From Owenia fusiformis (Eukaryota > Annelida > Polychaeta > Sabellida > Oweniidae): a stretch of DNA of 64,000 bases. The translations under genes were made by a program, and so were the position numbers. Within the stretch, counting starts at the first letter, position 1, and every line of letters starts with the position of its first letter. The notes beneath the pieces are model-generated. The model ran no database searches. It saw nothing but the letters and a program-made list of their open reading frames with translations, and was not told where the DNA came from. Shown one piece after another: positions 14,701 through 26,544 of this stretch. Location of the stretch: the NCBI GenBank assembly GCA_903813345.2, contig CAIIXF020000001.1, positions 45,649,885-45,713,884 on the forward strand. The letters are read 5' to 3'.

Positions 14701-17700
14701 TTTACCAGTTAAGCATGGGTGACCATTTAGGAGTATCGAATTAACAAAAATTCCTATATGCCTACTGAACTTCTTTCATTGGGATTATAAGGGACTTATG
14801 GTCAGTACCAAGATATTAACAAGCAAGGCATTCACCACCATTTGTCACAGACGCCAACCACCAATTACCAACCCACATCAAAAAAAATGGAGACCATAAC
14901 AATATGACACCACCTTTTGGTGTGGCACATAATAAAAATAAGGCATTAACATGCCAAATGTCACCATCCATCATTTGCTACAGATGCAGCCTGTGGAATT
15001 CCGAATACTGTCCATAAAAAAGTTAGAGACTATAACAGTCCTTGTGTGTCACCACTTCTGGTCATGACATAATTACCCTACAGTTCGGTATATTGCCCTC
15101 CCCTAAAAGATATTTAAATGCAACATTTAGTATGATTAAATTTTTCAAATTAAACTCACTTCATTTTTAAAGATGATAAACATTTAACAAAATGTAATAG
15201 ACTTTATAATTCCCCTTAATGTAATTTTTGAGGTCAGAGCAGAGATCGATAAACTGACCTCGTCCCTATTATTAAACCACTTATCCAATCACTTTACAGT
15301 GAAGTAGCAATGAACTTGATAAAATAACACATTGTATCCAAAATGTACATAAACACTAAACAGTAATATAACCTGTCTTCCCCGAACAGCATGCTTATCG
15401 ACTACCTGTGTTAAAAAAAAAACTTTCAAAAACAAAATGCCTTTAAACGACTGTTACAGCATTAACTTGATATGGTATCAAAATTGCTATTTTTTCCAAA
15501 ATGGAGTATTTGGCAAATGACGATGATAGGTTAAACAGCAGAATTGACATAAAATGAAAATGCACACTACTCAATATGAATAGCAGTTTTTTTGTACCAG
15601 CAATGATTAAGGACCAATGGATGGACAATAGACTAATAAGCGATAGACAAAAACATGGTCATTAACATAAATATCTCCCGCAATGCATCACTGCAAGTGG
15701 GACAAATTTTCATTGGTCCGTTGATTAAACCAAATTCTCCCAGCCTTAAAACCATGTTTTTGCATATTGTCGAGGCGATAAAGGTAATACTAATTTCAAG
15801 TTACAACCCTCATAATTGATAAACATATATAAACATGTCATCAAACCCGCGTTATATATACAGGAATTTGCTTGTTTTTCATATTGAGTTATCGAGTCTC
15901 AGCTTCCGGGAACTAAAGTGTCAATAGAGAGCATTTCATGATTATCGTCAGTTTCGAAAAATATTCGTGAAAACGCTTGCAGATTTCCATAAGGACCTAT
16001 ATTTTTATCGATTGTGCAAATATCTGTGAAGAAGAATGTCAAATAATGCTGAAATGATGTATTCAAAATCGGACTCAGTATATTTCAATGGGGAAAATTG
16101 GAGCTCTTCAACAGGAGAGGTGAGAATATTGTTGTCATTCTGAACTTTCGTGTACACCTCTATTGCTAACCAGATCCCAAAATGTGTGATGTACTGATTT
16201 CAGAATCTCTTTACATCAGATATATCATAGATCCTCATGTTAGGCAACTGATAACAACACACCCCAATTATTAGATTATTTCAAAGAGATAAAGCTCTCT
16301 TTTAAAGAACTATAGGTAGATACATAGTTGTATTTCCTATTTTTAAAAAAAGCCTACAGTACTTAGTGTGTTCATGATGCTAAGAATCACTTTCACCGTG
16401 TATGTTATTTACGAGACTTGAACATACATAACTTGGTATTTAGATGCAGGTACAAGAGAAATATAATATCTAGCTAATTTAAAGAACAGATTTGGTTAGT
16501 TTTGCACCTAGCAGCAAGAACTAGGTTCTAGATCAGACTAGGTATTTCATAACTCTCAAATCCAACACTTGGGATTTTACAATTTCACAAGATTTCATAA
16601 TTTTTCGTAATACTAGTATGCTTATTTTCATAGATTCTGACTTTTCCAGATCTAATCATCCTTTCATACATCGTGTATGTGTATCGTGTATACATGTGTA
16701 TGATATACTTACTTAATCTGTGTTTAGACAGGGGTGAGAGAGGAAGTATTTCATAACGTACAGTCTGGTGCTGGATCACCTGAAAAGAATAAAAGAATTA
16801 TTATTTCAAATGCTAATTGATTAGTTTTGATATCTTCATATTAAACTACTCATTTACATTTGTAACAGAAATCAGATACTGATTCTGAACTAATGTGATT
16901 TCATGAAAACAGTCATAAAAAGCCACATGGGATAAAAAATAACCTTGAGCCCTCAGGAAATATTATATTGTCCCTCTGAATAAAACCCATATCCAATCCC
17001 TCCCAGTAAATAACCTCTACATATCTCTTCTCAAATTTTGTTCTTAAAGTTTTGAATATACAGTAGATGTTTTATTTAGAACTGTAACTCTGATATAAAG
17101 GTATTCCCTAAAACACTGAACGAAAGAGACTAATGAACAGATATTTTTCAGGTAATGGGTTCTACCCATTGGAAAGCTTCACCCCCTCTGCATTTGTAGT
17201 AGGTTGGCTATAGACATTCATTCATTTATTCATTTATTTGAAAATATGGGATGTATATCTCATCTGAGCGAAACAAGGATGTGAAAAGGTCATCCTGTAC
17301 AGTATTTCAGCGCAATAAAATGGGGAATCCCCTATTAAAAAACCCATGCATCACATCTGACATGTCTCCCTGTTAATCAGGGTGTATAAGTTATAAATAT
17401 ACTGGCTTTGAAAACCCCATTCCTTAAAAACCCAAGATGTATATATAACTGGAGTCCCCATATTGATCAGTCAGCAAATGCCTCCCACCCTGATCTGGTA
17501 CTAGTCCTTTAAAAGTACTTAATTTGATGGGGATCTAGGTTGCCTTTAAATATCAATGGACTATTTGCTATATATAACTGGATAAATAGATGGCAGCATG
17601 GCAGAAATTTACATGTTCCTAATCATAAGATACAGACACATATTGGCTTTTATCAAACAAACACAATCGAAATACTATTATGGTATTCTCAGTTTTCAAC

Positions 17701-20700
17701 TTCATGAAGAGGAATTATCAAGATCAGGGCTTGCATTAACGGCGTCCCGTACATGTTAAGGACTCAAAAATAATTTGGAGGACGAAAAAATTGAAAATAT
17801 TTCCGTTTTTCGACGCAAAATTTTTTTAGGTCAATACTACAATGTGTTTACAATGATACCTAACAAAAACAAATAATTATGATCTCTCACCTTTATTTGA
17901 ATCGTAAATAAGGCTCAACATGTTGAATATTTACAAATAATCATGATTCTCTCGAATTTTTTCAACTTTGTTTATATTTAGATTTGAAACCATGACACGC
18001 CACAGTTTTTCCTATTCAGAAACAAATATTAGGTTATTCATGAAATAAAATGTATTCATTGTCGAATGAACGAACATGCATTTATTCAGTACGTACTTAA
18101 CGTTTACTTCCGTTTTAAATTCACGGCAAGAAATCAAAAACTGAAAGGTGTTTTAATAAAACAATAGGGGACACACTTTTTTTTCAAAGGACACACTTTT
18201 TAAAAAAATTGCGTCCTTGGGACTCACAAATTTTCTAACCTAATGCAAGCGCTGCAAGATGCTCATAAAGGGCTTTGCATGTCCTCATTACAATGTAGTG
18301 GTTAAAGGGGTTAGCTTTCTTAAACCTAGACACCTTTTTTAGCACCATTTTTGCGGTGATTTTACTTGTCATTGCAATTCGCTAATACGAACAGAAAAAC
18401 AGGGAAATGTAATGGTGATTGTATTTTCTGCTTATTAGTGTTACCCAGCTCTATAGCGCCATATAAGTTCACCTGATTATGCAAATGAGAAGACCCCATT
18501 GGTTTCCCGGTAGAGAAATCAAAACAGACGCGGAGATCTTCATTTTAACTATTGTTTCTTAACGTTTCATGACCAAACATATAGAAAATATTTTACTTTA
18601 TAAAGATAGATTGTTTTTACTTTTAGGATTCAATAAAGACAGAGATTCTATGATTTATGGCATATTTGATCATGACTGTATTCACGCCTTCTATAAACTG
18701 TCCACCATTGCTTAATCGTTGATTGGTCATACAATAGGTCACGTGTTAATACAGAGTGAATAAGAAACACAACTATTTAGTTAAATCATTCACTCCATTA
18801 AACTAGGTCAACGAGGGTGACACGAAGAGGTAAGATTTTTGAGAGATTTTTCCCACACTTTTGATATTTCATCAAATTACTTCTCTTTACACCAGATTTA
18901 AACTATTTAAGCTTGTAATATGTATAAGTAGTTTAAAGGCTGCAAAACGAACACAGAATGAAACTACGAATTATACGCAAACAGTCATACATGCCAGGGA
19001 TCTTTTTGTAATCGAATTTGGATAGAGACTGATATGTTTTTTTCCACCCCTGCAATATGTTAAGACCACCTCAAAACATAGAAACGAACGACATCCACTT
19101 TAAAAGTTCCAGGTATCAAATTGGAATGTATGTATCATCCGACTAGAAAAAGCTTATTAACAACTTTTGAGCACATCTTTCAACTTTCGCCGGAAAGTTT
19201 GTGCAGATTTCCTTGGGCTACACCGATGAAATTGATACACTTTACTTTAAAATTAATTTTCTCTAAGATAGACTTGGTTTGGAGGCTGAATCCACAGTCA
19301 GAGAGAATGTTTCTGGCGAAAATTCTGGGACTTCAAATACTTTTAAGTTGGGAAACCGGAAGTGCTTACCTTTTTTAATTCCCGAATCTCACCGAATCTC
19401 TCCGAAATTAGCTCATCTTGGTGACTGTAAATTGCACAGCTGTATTCAATGGAGTCTTGTCATATTCGATCAGCCTCAATTTTAAAGTGTATATTTTATT
19501 TTCAATGTGATTTCATCGTTTTTTGTCGACTGGTAAGAAAACGCCGGGCAAATGGCAAGATGGATGACTTTTGACCTGACCTTGACCAATGGTGATCACG
19601 TCATCAATATTACCAAGATGGCGGTTTCAAAATTTTCTAAAATCGCTTCAAATAATATTATGTTAATTCCTAGCGAGTAAAGATATCTCTTAGTTTGCTA
19701 TTTCACAATAAGATAACGAAATGTGTAAGGAATTCGTATTTATCAATTAAAACATCACATCGACATTTGGTATTCGTAAACTAGACGATGAAGATAACGA
19801 CCTCAAAAAAAAAAAGAGCGAGTACGGGATTCGAACCTGGGCCTCCAGCGTGCTAAGCGAGGATTCTCCCTCTAGACCACCGTTATATTACATATCTTGT
19901 TGGGAATTAAACGCTACTTATTTTGAATGCTATGATTCGGAAGTGACGTCACGTTCTTCACGTTTTGTTTGAGAGCGAGAACGAGACGTGCCAGAAGCCC
20001 GGCTTTATTGTCAGTCGACTTGTTCAAAGTACATTTAGTAATAATTATCGCTTTTCAGAACAATTTAGGAAACAATATTTTCTATCTACGTCGATTACAA
20101 AGCATCTAAGGTACGTAAATTTATATGAACAACTGAGTCAATAGGGATAAATAGCCCAACGAGAGTCGGCGGTCTTGAAAAATACTTGGATCTGATGCCA
20201 GTCCTGTTATTGATATAGTTCCAGGGCATTCGAAGAAAGTATTAGATGTCCGTGGCTGAATCTGGGCTATTTTTCTTTGTAGGTGGTTTTGACCTACCCG
20301 GAAGCAGAATTTTCAAATCATCTGGAGTTATCCCTTGGAGTTATATCCATTTTTACGATACAAATCATATGTAAAAAGCTCTCTGTGCTTTAAATCAACG
20401 GGTTAGTTATACCAATTCATTTTCATTTTGAGACCATATGAATATGAGAGCAGTGAGCGTGGTAGTAAGCTGTCAATAAAGCGGAGGAGTCAGGATGGAG
20501 CTTTTTACTTTCGTCAAGCTTTGACTTTAGTCAATATAGAGGTCAGCTGACTAGAATTTAGAATTTAGGTTCCAGGCCTCAGTTTCATTTTAGAATTGAG
20601 CTTCAGTGAGGTCATAGTTCAAGTGATTCAAAACAGCATCAAGTAATAATACAGCCCAAGCGAATAACTATAAAAAATACAATGTGATGTTAATTTTTCA

Positions 20701-20869
20701 ATGCTGATTCTATTGACCCGGGATTAGAAGACGTAATGATCATATTTGCATTTGAAATAATCGATCTTACCGATCTTGCTTGTCTCCGAAGGCAATAGCA
20801 TATGAAACTCCATACTTTGGCAGCGAACAGGAAGAAACTCCGAAGTCCCATAACACAATATTTCAGCAT
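5586..20869 (-). CDS. CTDNEP1: CTDNEP1/Dullard nuclear envelope phosphatase (complete, 7 coding exons)
   Basis: Joining 20771-20869, 16713-16779, 12913-13031, 10959-11030, 7662-7778, 6606-6717 and 5586-5734 gives an uninterrupted 244-residue protein, the same length as human CTDNEP1. The family is an HAD-type Ser/Thr phosphatase of the nuclear envelope/ER that, with its regulatory partner CNEP1R1, dephosphorylates lipin. Visible landmarks: a hydrophobic N-terminal segment (about residues 7-29), the catalytic DLDET at 66-70 followed by HSHHDG, FTAS at 129-132, KRRYYRQHC from 152, and the second acidic motif VDNSPGAY at 184-191. All introns are GT-AG and all phases agree. The start ATG (20867-20869) is preceded in frame by a TGA. 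No key residue is missing, so the gene looks functional. Odd features are the tandem arrays over the exon 6 donor and exon 7 acceptor. Confidence 0.97.
5725..5797 (-). repeat. 26-bp tandem triplicate over CTDNEP1 exon 7 acceptor
   Basis: Units start at 5725, 5751 and 5777. The first spans the true acceptor and the AATGCAAT exon start. The other two repeat TTTTCAAG-ACAATGCAAT upstream, with CCAG changed to CAAG, so they are weaker acceptors. Confidence 0.85.
6341..6652 (-). repeat. 52-bp tandem array (6 copies) of CTDNEP1 exon 6 end plus splice donor
   Basis: Six units start at 6341, 6393, 6445, 6497, 6549 and 6601, exactly 52 bases apart. The unit nearest the exon is coding ([15 protein letters not shown] then GTAAGT); the other five are intronic and almost identical to one another. 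They differ from the coding copy chiefly in one base, which turns GTTGAT into GTTTAT. Each unit carries a complete CAG/GTAAGT donor. Confidence 0.97.
6606..6717 (-). CDS. CTDNEP1: CTDNEP1 coding exon 6 (VDNSPGAY), next to the donor array
   Basis: Encodes residues 159-195 from [14 protein letters not shown] to SPGAYRAYP, plus the first base of Asp196. The donor at 6604-6605 (GTAAGT) is the first of six identical donors, because the last ~46 bases of the exon and the donor are repeated five more times into the intron. Only the first donor joins exon 7 in frame without reading through a stop. Confidence 0.95.
7662..7778 (-). CDS. CTDNEP1: CTDNEP1 coding exon 5
   Basis: Encodes residues 120-158 from [13 protein letters not shown] to KRRYYRQ, including the HAD Thr of motif II and the motif III lysine region. 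Phase 0 at both ends; acceptor GTTGTAG, donor GTTAGT. Confidence 0.97.
9283..9364. repeat. 17-bp minisatellite (about 5 copies)
   Basis: TGGGTTTCGGACAAC and TGGGTTTCGGAGAAC alternate, so the higher-order period is 34. An inverted single copy (CCCAGTTGTCCGAAA) lies at about 8242-8257. Confidence 0.85.
9367..9850. mobile_element. hAT-like MITE, 6-bp target duplication TGGGGT
   Basis: Ends CAGGCCTGTCAACTG and inverted CAGGGCTGTCAACTT, with TGGGGT on both sides. The inside repeats GTCACGC and AAAGGTGTTCAAA-type words and holds the near-palindrome GCGAGCGTAGCGAGCGC. No transposase. Confidence 0.75.
10959..11030 (-). CDS. CTDNEP1: CTDNEP1 coding exon 4
   Basis: A 72-base exon encoding residues 96-119 ([19 protein letters not shown] and on), in phase 0 at both ends. 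Acceptor TTTTTCAG, donor GTAAGT. It is nearly identical to the human segment. Confidence 0.96.
12434..12640. mobile_element. Short hAT-like MITE (CAGGCCCGTAGCCAGG type)
   Basis: Ends CAGGCCAGTAGCCAGG and inverted CAGGCCCGTAGCCAGG, a terminal sequence widespread in invertebrate hAT MITEs. 207 bases with C-runs inside; a clean 8-bp duplication was not found. Lies in CTDNEP1 intron 3. Confidence 0.75.
12913..13031 (-). CDS. CTDNEP1: CTDNEP1 coding exon 3 (catalytic DLDET)
   Basis: Encodes residues 57-95, holding the nucleophile and acid/base aspartates (DLDET) and the HSHHDG and [10 protein letters not shown] segments. It begins with two bases that complete Ser56. Acceptor TTTTCAG, donor GTAAGT. 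Confidence 0.97.
14829..15072. repeat. Tandem pair of a ~115-130 bp dispersed repeat
   Basis: Two diverged copies share CAAGGCATT, a CACCA run, GAGACCATAACA and a TGTCACCACTT end. A related copy lies at 10817-10930 and a partial one near 5842-5935, all in CTDNEP1 introns. Confidence 0.65.
15650..15770. repeat. Dispersed repeat shared with 61640-61760
   Basis: Both places carry AACATAAATATCTCCCGCAA-like sequence followed by GACAAATTTTCATTGG. One copy is in CTDNEP1 intron 2, the other in the large foldback of the G-alpha gene. Class unknown. Confidence 0.55.
16713..16779 (-). CDS. CTDNEP1: CTDNEP1 coding exon 2
   Basis: Encodes [18 protein letters not shown] and on to residue 55, plus the first base of Ser56. 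The acceptor is a pyrimidine-rich TTTTCAG and the donor is GTAAGT, in phase 1. Confidence 0.95.
17725..18254. mobile_element. hAT-like MITE, 6-bp target duplication CAAGAT
   Basis: Ends CAGGGCTTGCATTA and inverted CAGCGCTTGCATTA, flanked by CAAGAT at 17719-17724 and 18255-18260. No coding capacity. Lies in CTDNEP1 intron 1. Confidence 0.8.
19816..19890 (-). tRNA. tRNA-like pseudogene or tRNA-derived SINE head (Ala AGC-like)
   Basis: The minus strand has an A-box-like TGGTCTAGAGG, an anticodon-loop-like CTTAGCA, a B box GGTTCGAATCC, and a T-run right after it (pol III terminator-like). The acceptor stem does not pair and the arms are imperfect, so a functional tRNA is unlikely. Confidence 0.4.
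20771..20869 (-). CDS. CTDNEP1: CTDNEP1 coding exon 1
   Basis: Encodes residues 1-33: the start Met, the hydrophobic membrane-anchoring stretch ([13 protein letters not shown]) and a basic LRRQAR end, matching the human N-terminus position by position. The donor after TCG is GTAAGA and the exon ends in phase 0. Confidence 0.93.
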
Positions 20870-21100
20870 ACCAGATCATGTAGTTTCTCCGGATTCCCCG
20901 TGGTCAAAGACAATAAGAATGATGAAAGGTTTAGTCAATAAACAGTTATTATTTTGTGCATCCACTATTTTCAAAATTTCATACCGCCATTTAATTTTCC
21001 CATGAGTCTTGGTCGACTGCGCATTGTCATCGCGCATACTACTCGATCAACTAGTAAAACCGACCAAGCTTTCGCATTGAGACTGTGCGGTCCGTTGATT
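20870..21100 (-). promoter_or_regulatory. CTDNEP1: Presumed 5' UTR and promoter region of CTDNEP1
   Basis: Lies directly upstream of the CTDNEP1 start and is richer in CpG than the surroundings (TGCGCAT, ATCGCGCAT). No TATA box or defined initiator is evident. Assigned by position only. Confidence 0.35.
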
Positions 21101-21294
21101 GAAGTTACCATTGATCCAATATATTTCTGATGGATTTCTGACTAAGTTCTCTGCTTTTGAAATACTTGATGATCAACAAATTAAAATCTGACCATTTATT
21201 GCAGTTGTTTACCAAGATTTGAACTAGACCTAGGCCCGGACCTAGGCCTAATCGCGCTCGGAGCAAGATCATAGCCTACGGCCACACTGTCAAA

Positions 21295-21640
21295 CTCCTG
21301 TTATTTGTATCACTCTGGAAAATGGATCAAGAACTTGGTAAAAATACACATTACTGTTTTTTGATACTCCAGCAATACTTTCAAAACGGACGGTATAGAA
21401 ACAAGGACATAAAATGATTATTTTTCACTAACACGGAAAACGGGCCTCAACTGACACGTTTGCATAATTTACCCGTCCCAATGTTCATATTAGTCGGATC
21501 AAAATGGTCTGCATTGATAAGTTACTGTGCAATTACAGTAAGCTTACGGTGGGGGTCAAAATACATCATTAAAGGTGTTCCAGCAGTGGCCCCGCTGAAA
21601 ACATGAGGAAGTCCCGCTGAAAACATGAGGTCCCATTTTA
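21295..21640. repeat. Dispersed repeat, uninterrupted copy
   Basis: Matches 30657-30840 at its left part and about 36380-36500 at its right part (GGGGTCAAAATACATCATTA; GTGGCCCCGCTGAAAA). Here the two parts are contiguous, showing that the other copy was split by the insertions at 30845-36307. Confidence 0.75.
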
Positions 21641-22293
21641 CTTATTTTGTCCCACCCTTGTGATCATGTTGGCTACATGTAAGCTTATGGTCCCGTATTT
21701 ACATGGATTCACGTCTCTCCAATTCGTGTCTTCTAAAATATTCTACTAAAACATGGTGGACTTTCCAACTAAGACTCATGGAGATCACATACTTCGAATT
21801 CCCAAATTTATCATCTGAGCTATGAACATTTTGAAGACATGCTAACCATTTAGCAAGATTCCTTAAGATTTGACAAAATTGGAGACCTAGTGTCATGAAT
21901 TATTGAACACCCTTTATTAACCCGCCATAGTTTGCACAATTGGGATAAAATATCCCAAATATACTTGGTTTTATATCAATTTAGTACTTTCTATAGTGAC
22001 ATCTTAGTCACATCTAGACTTTTAAGAAAAACATAAAATCCAGGACATTGAAACATGGCCGGATTAGACTATCACTTCATTCGTTCGTTAACGTATCAAT
22101 TGTCCACCAGTGTATAGTTCAGAGTTACTTATATATAATAGCACATGTATAGTCCAAGTAAGATCATTACCCACCTGCTTTTCAAACAAAAATACACCAC
22201 ACGTTTCCGCCCCCTGAAAATAGAGTCCTTAATGACAAATGGAATCTGTCCTGGTTCCAAAGCACCATTGGAAAGGTTATAGTGTCAGCTTAA

Positions 22294-23043
22294 AGGCCCC
22301 ATGTAAAGTTTAAACCACTTTGGCTTATATTGTAGTCTTACCCAATGTTTTCAAAGTGTGATATGTGAAACTTTTTTTTTAAATTTCAAAAAGTGGTTTT
22401 TGATAGACTTTTTGTTCCAAAATTTGTGAATTTATTTAAAACCAACTTTTAGAGATCACTCATATCTTCTAATCAGCCACAATTAATACCAATGCATAGC
22501 ATTCATCCTCCCATGTTTTTTGCCGAAAAAATTAAGAAAATCGGTTGATAAACAAGCGAGAAATGAACTTGCATGAAAATGGTTCTGAGAAAAATGCATT
22601 TCAAAATTTTAGTTCTCATAGAAACCAATGGTACAATGATATCTAAAACATAATTTATTCTTCTTTTTAACCTGGTTAGACAATCAACATTGGTTTTTTT
22701 ATGAAAGTCTAGCATATTTAGAAAAGATTGACATCGAAAAAAAAATTTCAATTTTTTTCAAAAAGTTTTTGTTACCTTAGTGACATCACTAATGTTTCAA
22801 AATATTTTTGATATGCTAAAACATTGAAGTGGCTCATTAAATATGGAATTTTATTATTGAAATAGTGTGTCCTTTGTTCAATCTTTGCATTGGTGTTAAA
22901 AATATAATCTTTTTTGAAATGCATTAAGAAATATTTGATGATTAAGAAAAAAATTTTGTTCAAAAATCTCTAAAATCACTTTTTAAGTCCTGACAAATAG
23001 GAAATGAATGATAAAAAATATTTTCAAACTTTAGACGGGGACT
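22294..23043. mobile_element. TTAA-flanked MITE, Kolobok- or piggyBac-type
   Basis: TTAA on both sides. Inverted ends AGGCCCCATGTAAAGTTT and AGTCCCCGTCTAAAGTTT. The 750 bases inside are A/T-run rich and without a real ORF. Confidence 0.75.
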
Positions 23044-23842
23044 TTAATGGATCTGGATTCCGAGGTTTGCTTATGGTTACATTTTTAAACTTACTTTCCA
23101 TAAAACTTCTAGCTGTCACGTCGACATGCATAATATGAAATATGGAGTGGTTCGAATTTATAGTTTCTCATGTGTAACAGGTCAGTTCAGTAAAACATAC
23201 ATTTCACATAGAACCACCCTCCAACCCTCATATGAACTAAGTAGAGAAGCGAATTTTACCCCTTGGTGATGAAAGGGTTAATTTTTCAACTTTGTAACCA
23301 GCAACCCTCCATGCAAAAGTAGACTAGATCTTTAGAGTTCACACTCTGGCCTTTCTAATGCATGGTTTATATTTGAATTTTTGAACAAACAGCGGCATTC
23401 TTTTCTAACACATGAATTTCGGGTTCGCTTCCAACAGTTTACATTCTTCAGTTTTTGATTTTATAATCAGTAATGAGAGGCCAAGTAACTAAGACAAATA
23501 TTCATAATGTATTTTATTAGATAATACTTTTATATACATGGTAATACATTACTCATACAATGGTGATAATTCATTATATACAATTTATACAATTGTAATT
23601 AAAAACTTTTTTATCAGCAAGGCTGGTTATCGCAATATACATTGTACACGCCTCTTCCTAGCGACAGGTTTACGAAGAGTCCGGTAAATGAATGATAGCT
23701 ATTGGATAGACTAGAAATACGGCAACATGGTTTGCATCACTCTAAATAAATATTTTTGGAAGAAATGGTATCAAAAGAGCTTAGTAAACGACACTGCCAT
23801 CTTTCTATATAACCCAGAGCATAGTATAAAATTGAGTATACG

Positions 23843-25703
23843 GTCAAGTCAAGTAACTTAGTCAACATTCGATATTCGTATGTTCATCAATATTTACTAA
23901 GAATGGTGCCACAACTGAAGTAAACTTCTGGATAATTATTTTCAATAAACCTATCAGCAAACGTGTAAATGATAATTTTGATGTTCTGTTACATATTGGT
24001 GAAGCAATCTTGGGGAAATGGCCTAAATTTCTGATTTTCCACTGTGTCCCTGTATACCCCTACTTCAAAAGATGTATGTTATTTGTCGTTTTTAGTATGA
24101 ACCAACCATAAATGTATGTTTTCTTGTTTACATACAGAATGAACTTTCTGTTTTCAAATATCGAAAGATGGTACTGCATTTATTTGTTAATGATATGGAG
24201 CAAACAAATGCGTGTCAATTTACACTGTAATATCCTACATACTTATATTTCAAGGGTAGTTTTGAAGAACAATCCAGAAAATCCATGTTTTCAAATGGAT
24301 TCATCCTTGTCAAAGAACGTAAATGAGGATATGCGGTTTGAAAAACTAACAACATGTTTCAAGTTCTTACAATTCTTGGTTGAAACAAATATTTTGAAAG
24401 TTGTGATTTCGAATGTAATATCCTACTCAATGAAATTTGTTGATATTTGTGAATTTTTTCTTTCGGAATGCACATTGCTGGATCACAGAAACTTGCCTTG
24501 TTCGCGATGCACGAAACGTGTATTGTTATTCTTGACGTCGTTCGGATATTTGGATGTGATTGACGTTTCGTTAATCTCCTACCACTGTAACTTCCAACTT
24601 AATTTTTGAAAGCCAAATATTATAGTCACGAATTGATATTTAAGTCACACGTTGATTGCATACATCATGTGTGTACATTAACTGTCGAATACATGCCGCT
24701 TTACATTTATATAAATATCCACAGTTAACTCAAATCATCAATTCTCGAAACGGTTTATCATATTACCGGCCTGGTGAGTTTAATGTTACATTTTAATTTA
24801 TAATTATGGTATCGGATTTGAGTATGATATTAGTCGAGGCTTAAACAAAGCAATAAAATTGCGTGAAACCTTTTGTGAAAATTCGAACGATTTTTCAAGA
24901 ATCCTCCTTCAAAGTGTTACCAAAGTGCTCCCCGGGAGTGGAAATTTCGTCTTGTGTAATCAAAATAATAGCGGGTGGTTTGAATTTTTGTTTGAGTTTA
25001 GAGCTTACATCTATAAATTTAAAAACATATCGCCTCATTGAGAGGTACATGCAGATTTTGGCGATCTATCATTATAAAAGGCTAAATATTGTGCAAAAAC
25101 AGGAGTTGACACGCTTACATTTGGAAATGAAATTTCCTACATAATTGCCGACTCATGTTTAAAAGTCATGAAAACAAGGTTGAACACAAAACATTGACCC
25201 AGTTGCTGTCTATTTAGCATGGGATCACCAAGGGAAATATTATTAATGGCTTAAATCGTTAACGGTTAAGTTGTATTCCAAGAAACTTATTAATTTAGTA
25301 ATGCAAAATGTTCAATTTTGTTTTTCAATTATAAAAAATCGCACCTGTAGAGAACAACGTTTACAAAATTATTTAAAACGGAGATATTTACTTATGTAAC
25401 ATTCATTGGCATGTGTCAAGGAGTAAATAAGAAGAATATGCCTTTCATTCTATATCTTGTTCCCAAAGGAGTTTGTTAAGGAGCGGTATATCCTAACGTA
25501 CTTTTATCATCCCGAACTCAAACATTTCGAATACTTATTTTGAGAACGCTTTGTTAAGAATGGATTCGAGATGTACTCAAAATTAATACGTTAAAATGTG
25601 TATTATCATCTTAATAACTACCTCATAAATTATATTGGAAATCAAAGATGTACGATTTTTAAGATTTTAATTTTCGCATGTTGACTTAGTTACTTGGCTT
25701 GAC
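23843..25703. mobile_element. Candidate element between inverted GTCAAG-AAGTAACT-AGTCAACAT ends
   Basis: GTCAAGTCAAGTAACTTAGT at 23843 has an inverted near-match ending at 25703, and a further partial copy lies at 23485. Between them on the plus strand is a 165-codon open frame (24112-24609) and a 93-codon one (24863-25144); neither resembles a known family. No clear target duplication. Confidence 0.35.
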
Positions 25704-25747
25704 TGATAAAGGAAAAAAATAGTCAAGAGTATATCATTTATAATGCT

Positions 25748-26544
25748 CTAAACAGTGATGGCAATAGCGTTAAAAGGCTTTGTGAGGTGTCTATAGAACA
25801 TGACAATGATCTTAGCCAAACAGCAGACACAGGCGACTCCAATCAATACAGCATTAAATATAGAGTTCCTTAACTCGGGGTTCCAGTTCCTGCTATGAAC
25901 GCCAGAGAGCGCAACTATACACACGATGTATGGGCTAAACAGGTACCTGGTGAACCTATCTAGAACAGTCATGTCCAATGTAAAGTAAACAACTATCTCT
26001 GCAGTAACTATACTTAATGATATCGTAGATGCGATACTGTTTTCAACATTTGCCTTGTATATCAAAACGGATGTAAAGTTTAAAAGAGTGGCGAGAGTTG
26101 TCCATGTTGCATAGAAAGCCATGCCATTTTGAACGGTAAATCTGGTCAGCCAAATGTCCACTGCATTTCCAGATTTTGATAGATAATCGGAACTTTTGTT
26201 GACTCCCCAGATTGAGATACCGATGCAGATATAAAGTGTGAACGGCATCAACGCAATCACGCATAGAGAAACTATTATCATCTCCCTGTCCCAGAGTATC
26301 AACCAGGATACATTTAATGCCATGTTCAAGATCCAGACTCCGTACATAGCCGGGGGCATGTGCCCGGGAGAGACGTATAGGTAGCCGCTAGCACTCTTCC
26401 TGCAAACTGTAGTCCACGCATAGACGATCCAAATGGCCTGCCATAAATAAATTGCGCCCCAAATTGAAAATGTCCATCCAGCCGGAACTATTTGATGTTG
26501 ATATTTATTTGATATCCCCCCGGTCGTGTTGAGAAAAACACCTC
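25748..26544 (-). CDS. TspO-like gene, coding exon 2 with stop
   Basis: A 797-base exon, open throughout, encoding 264 residues after a split Gly. The acceptor AAATTTCAG lies in a T-rich tract. PAGWTFSIWG and the WIVYAWTT helix are near the start, with further membrane segments to the C-terminus. The last helices (IFNAVLIGVACVCCLAKIIV) are followed by a short basic tail. Confidence 0.88.

Larger units (their letters stand above)
20870..25747. other. Intergenic region between CTDNEP1 and the TspO-like gene
   Basis: Contains the CTDNEP1 promoter side, a dispersed repeat (21295-21640), a TTAA MITE (22294-23043) and the candidate element at 23843-25703. No further conserved gene was recognised. 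Confidence 0.6.

Noticed and set aside
19816-19890. Functional tRNA gene
   Set aside because: B box and anticodon-like loop are present but the acceptor stem does not pair and the arms are imperfect.
24112-24609. 165-codon plus-strand ORF as a gene
   Set aside because: No recognised domain, residue composition typical of translated AT-rich DNA, and it lies between transposon-like ends. Kept only as part of a candidate element.
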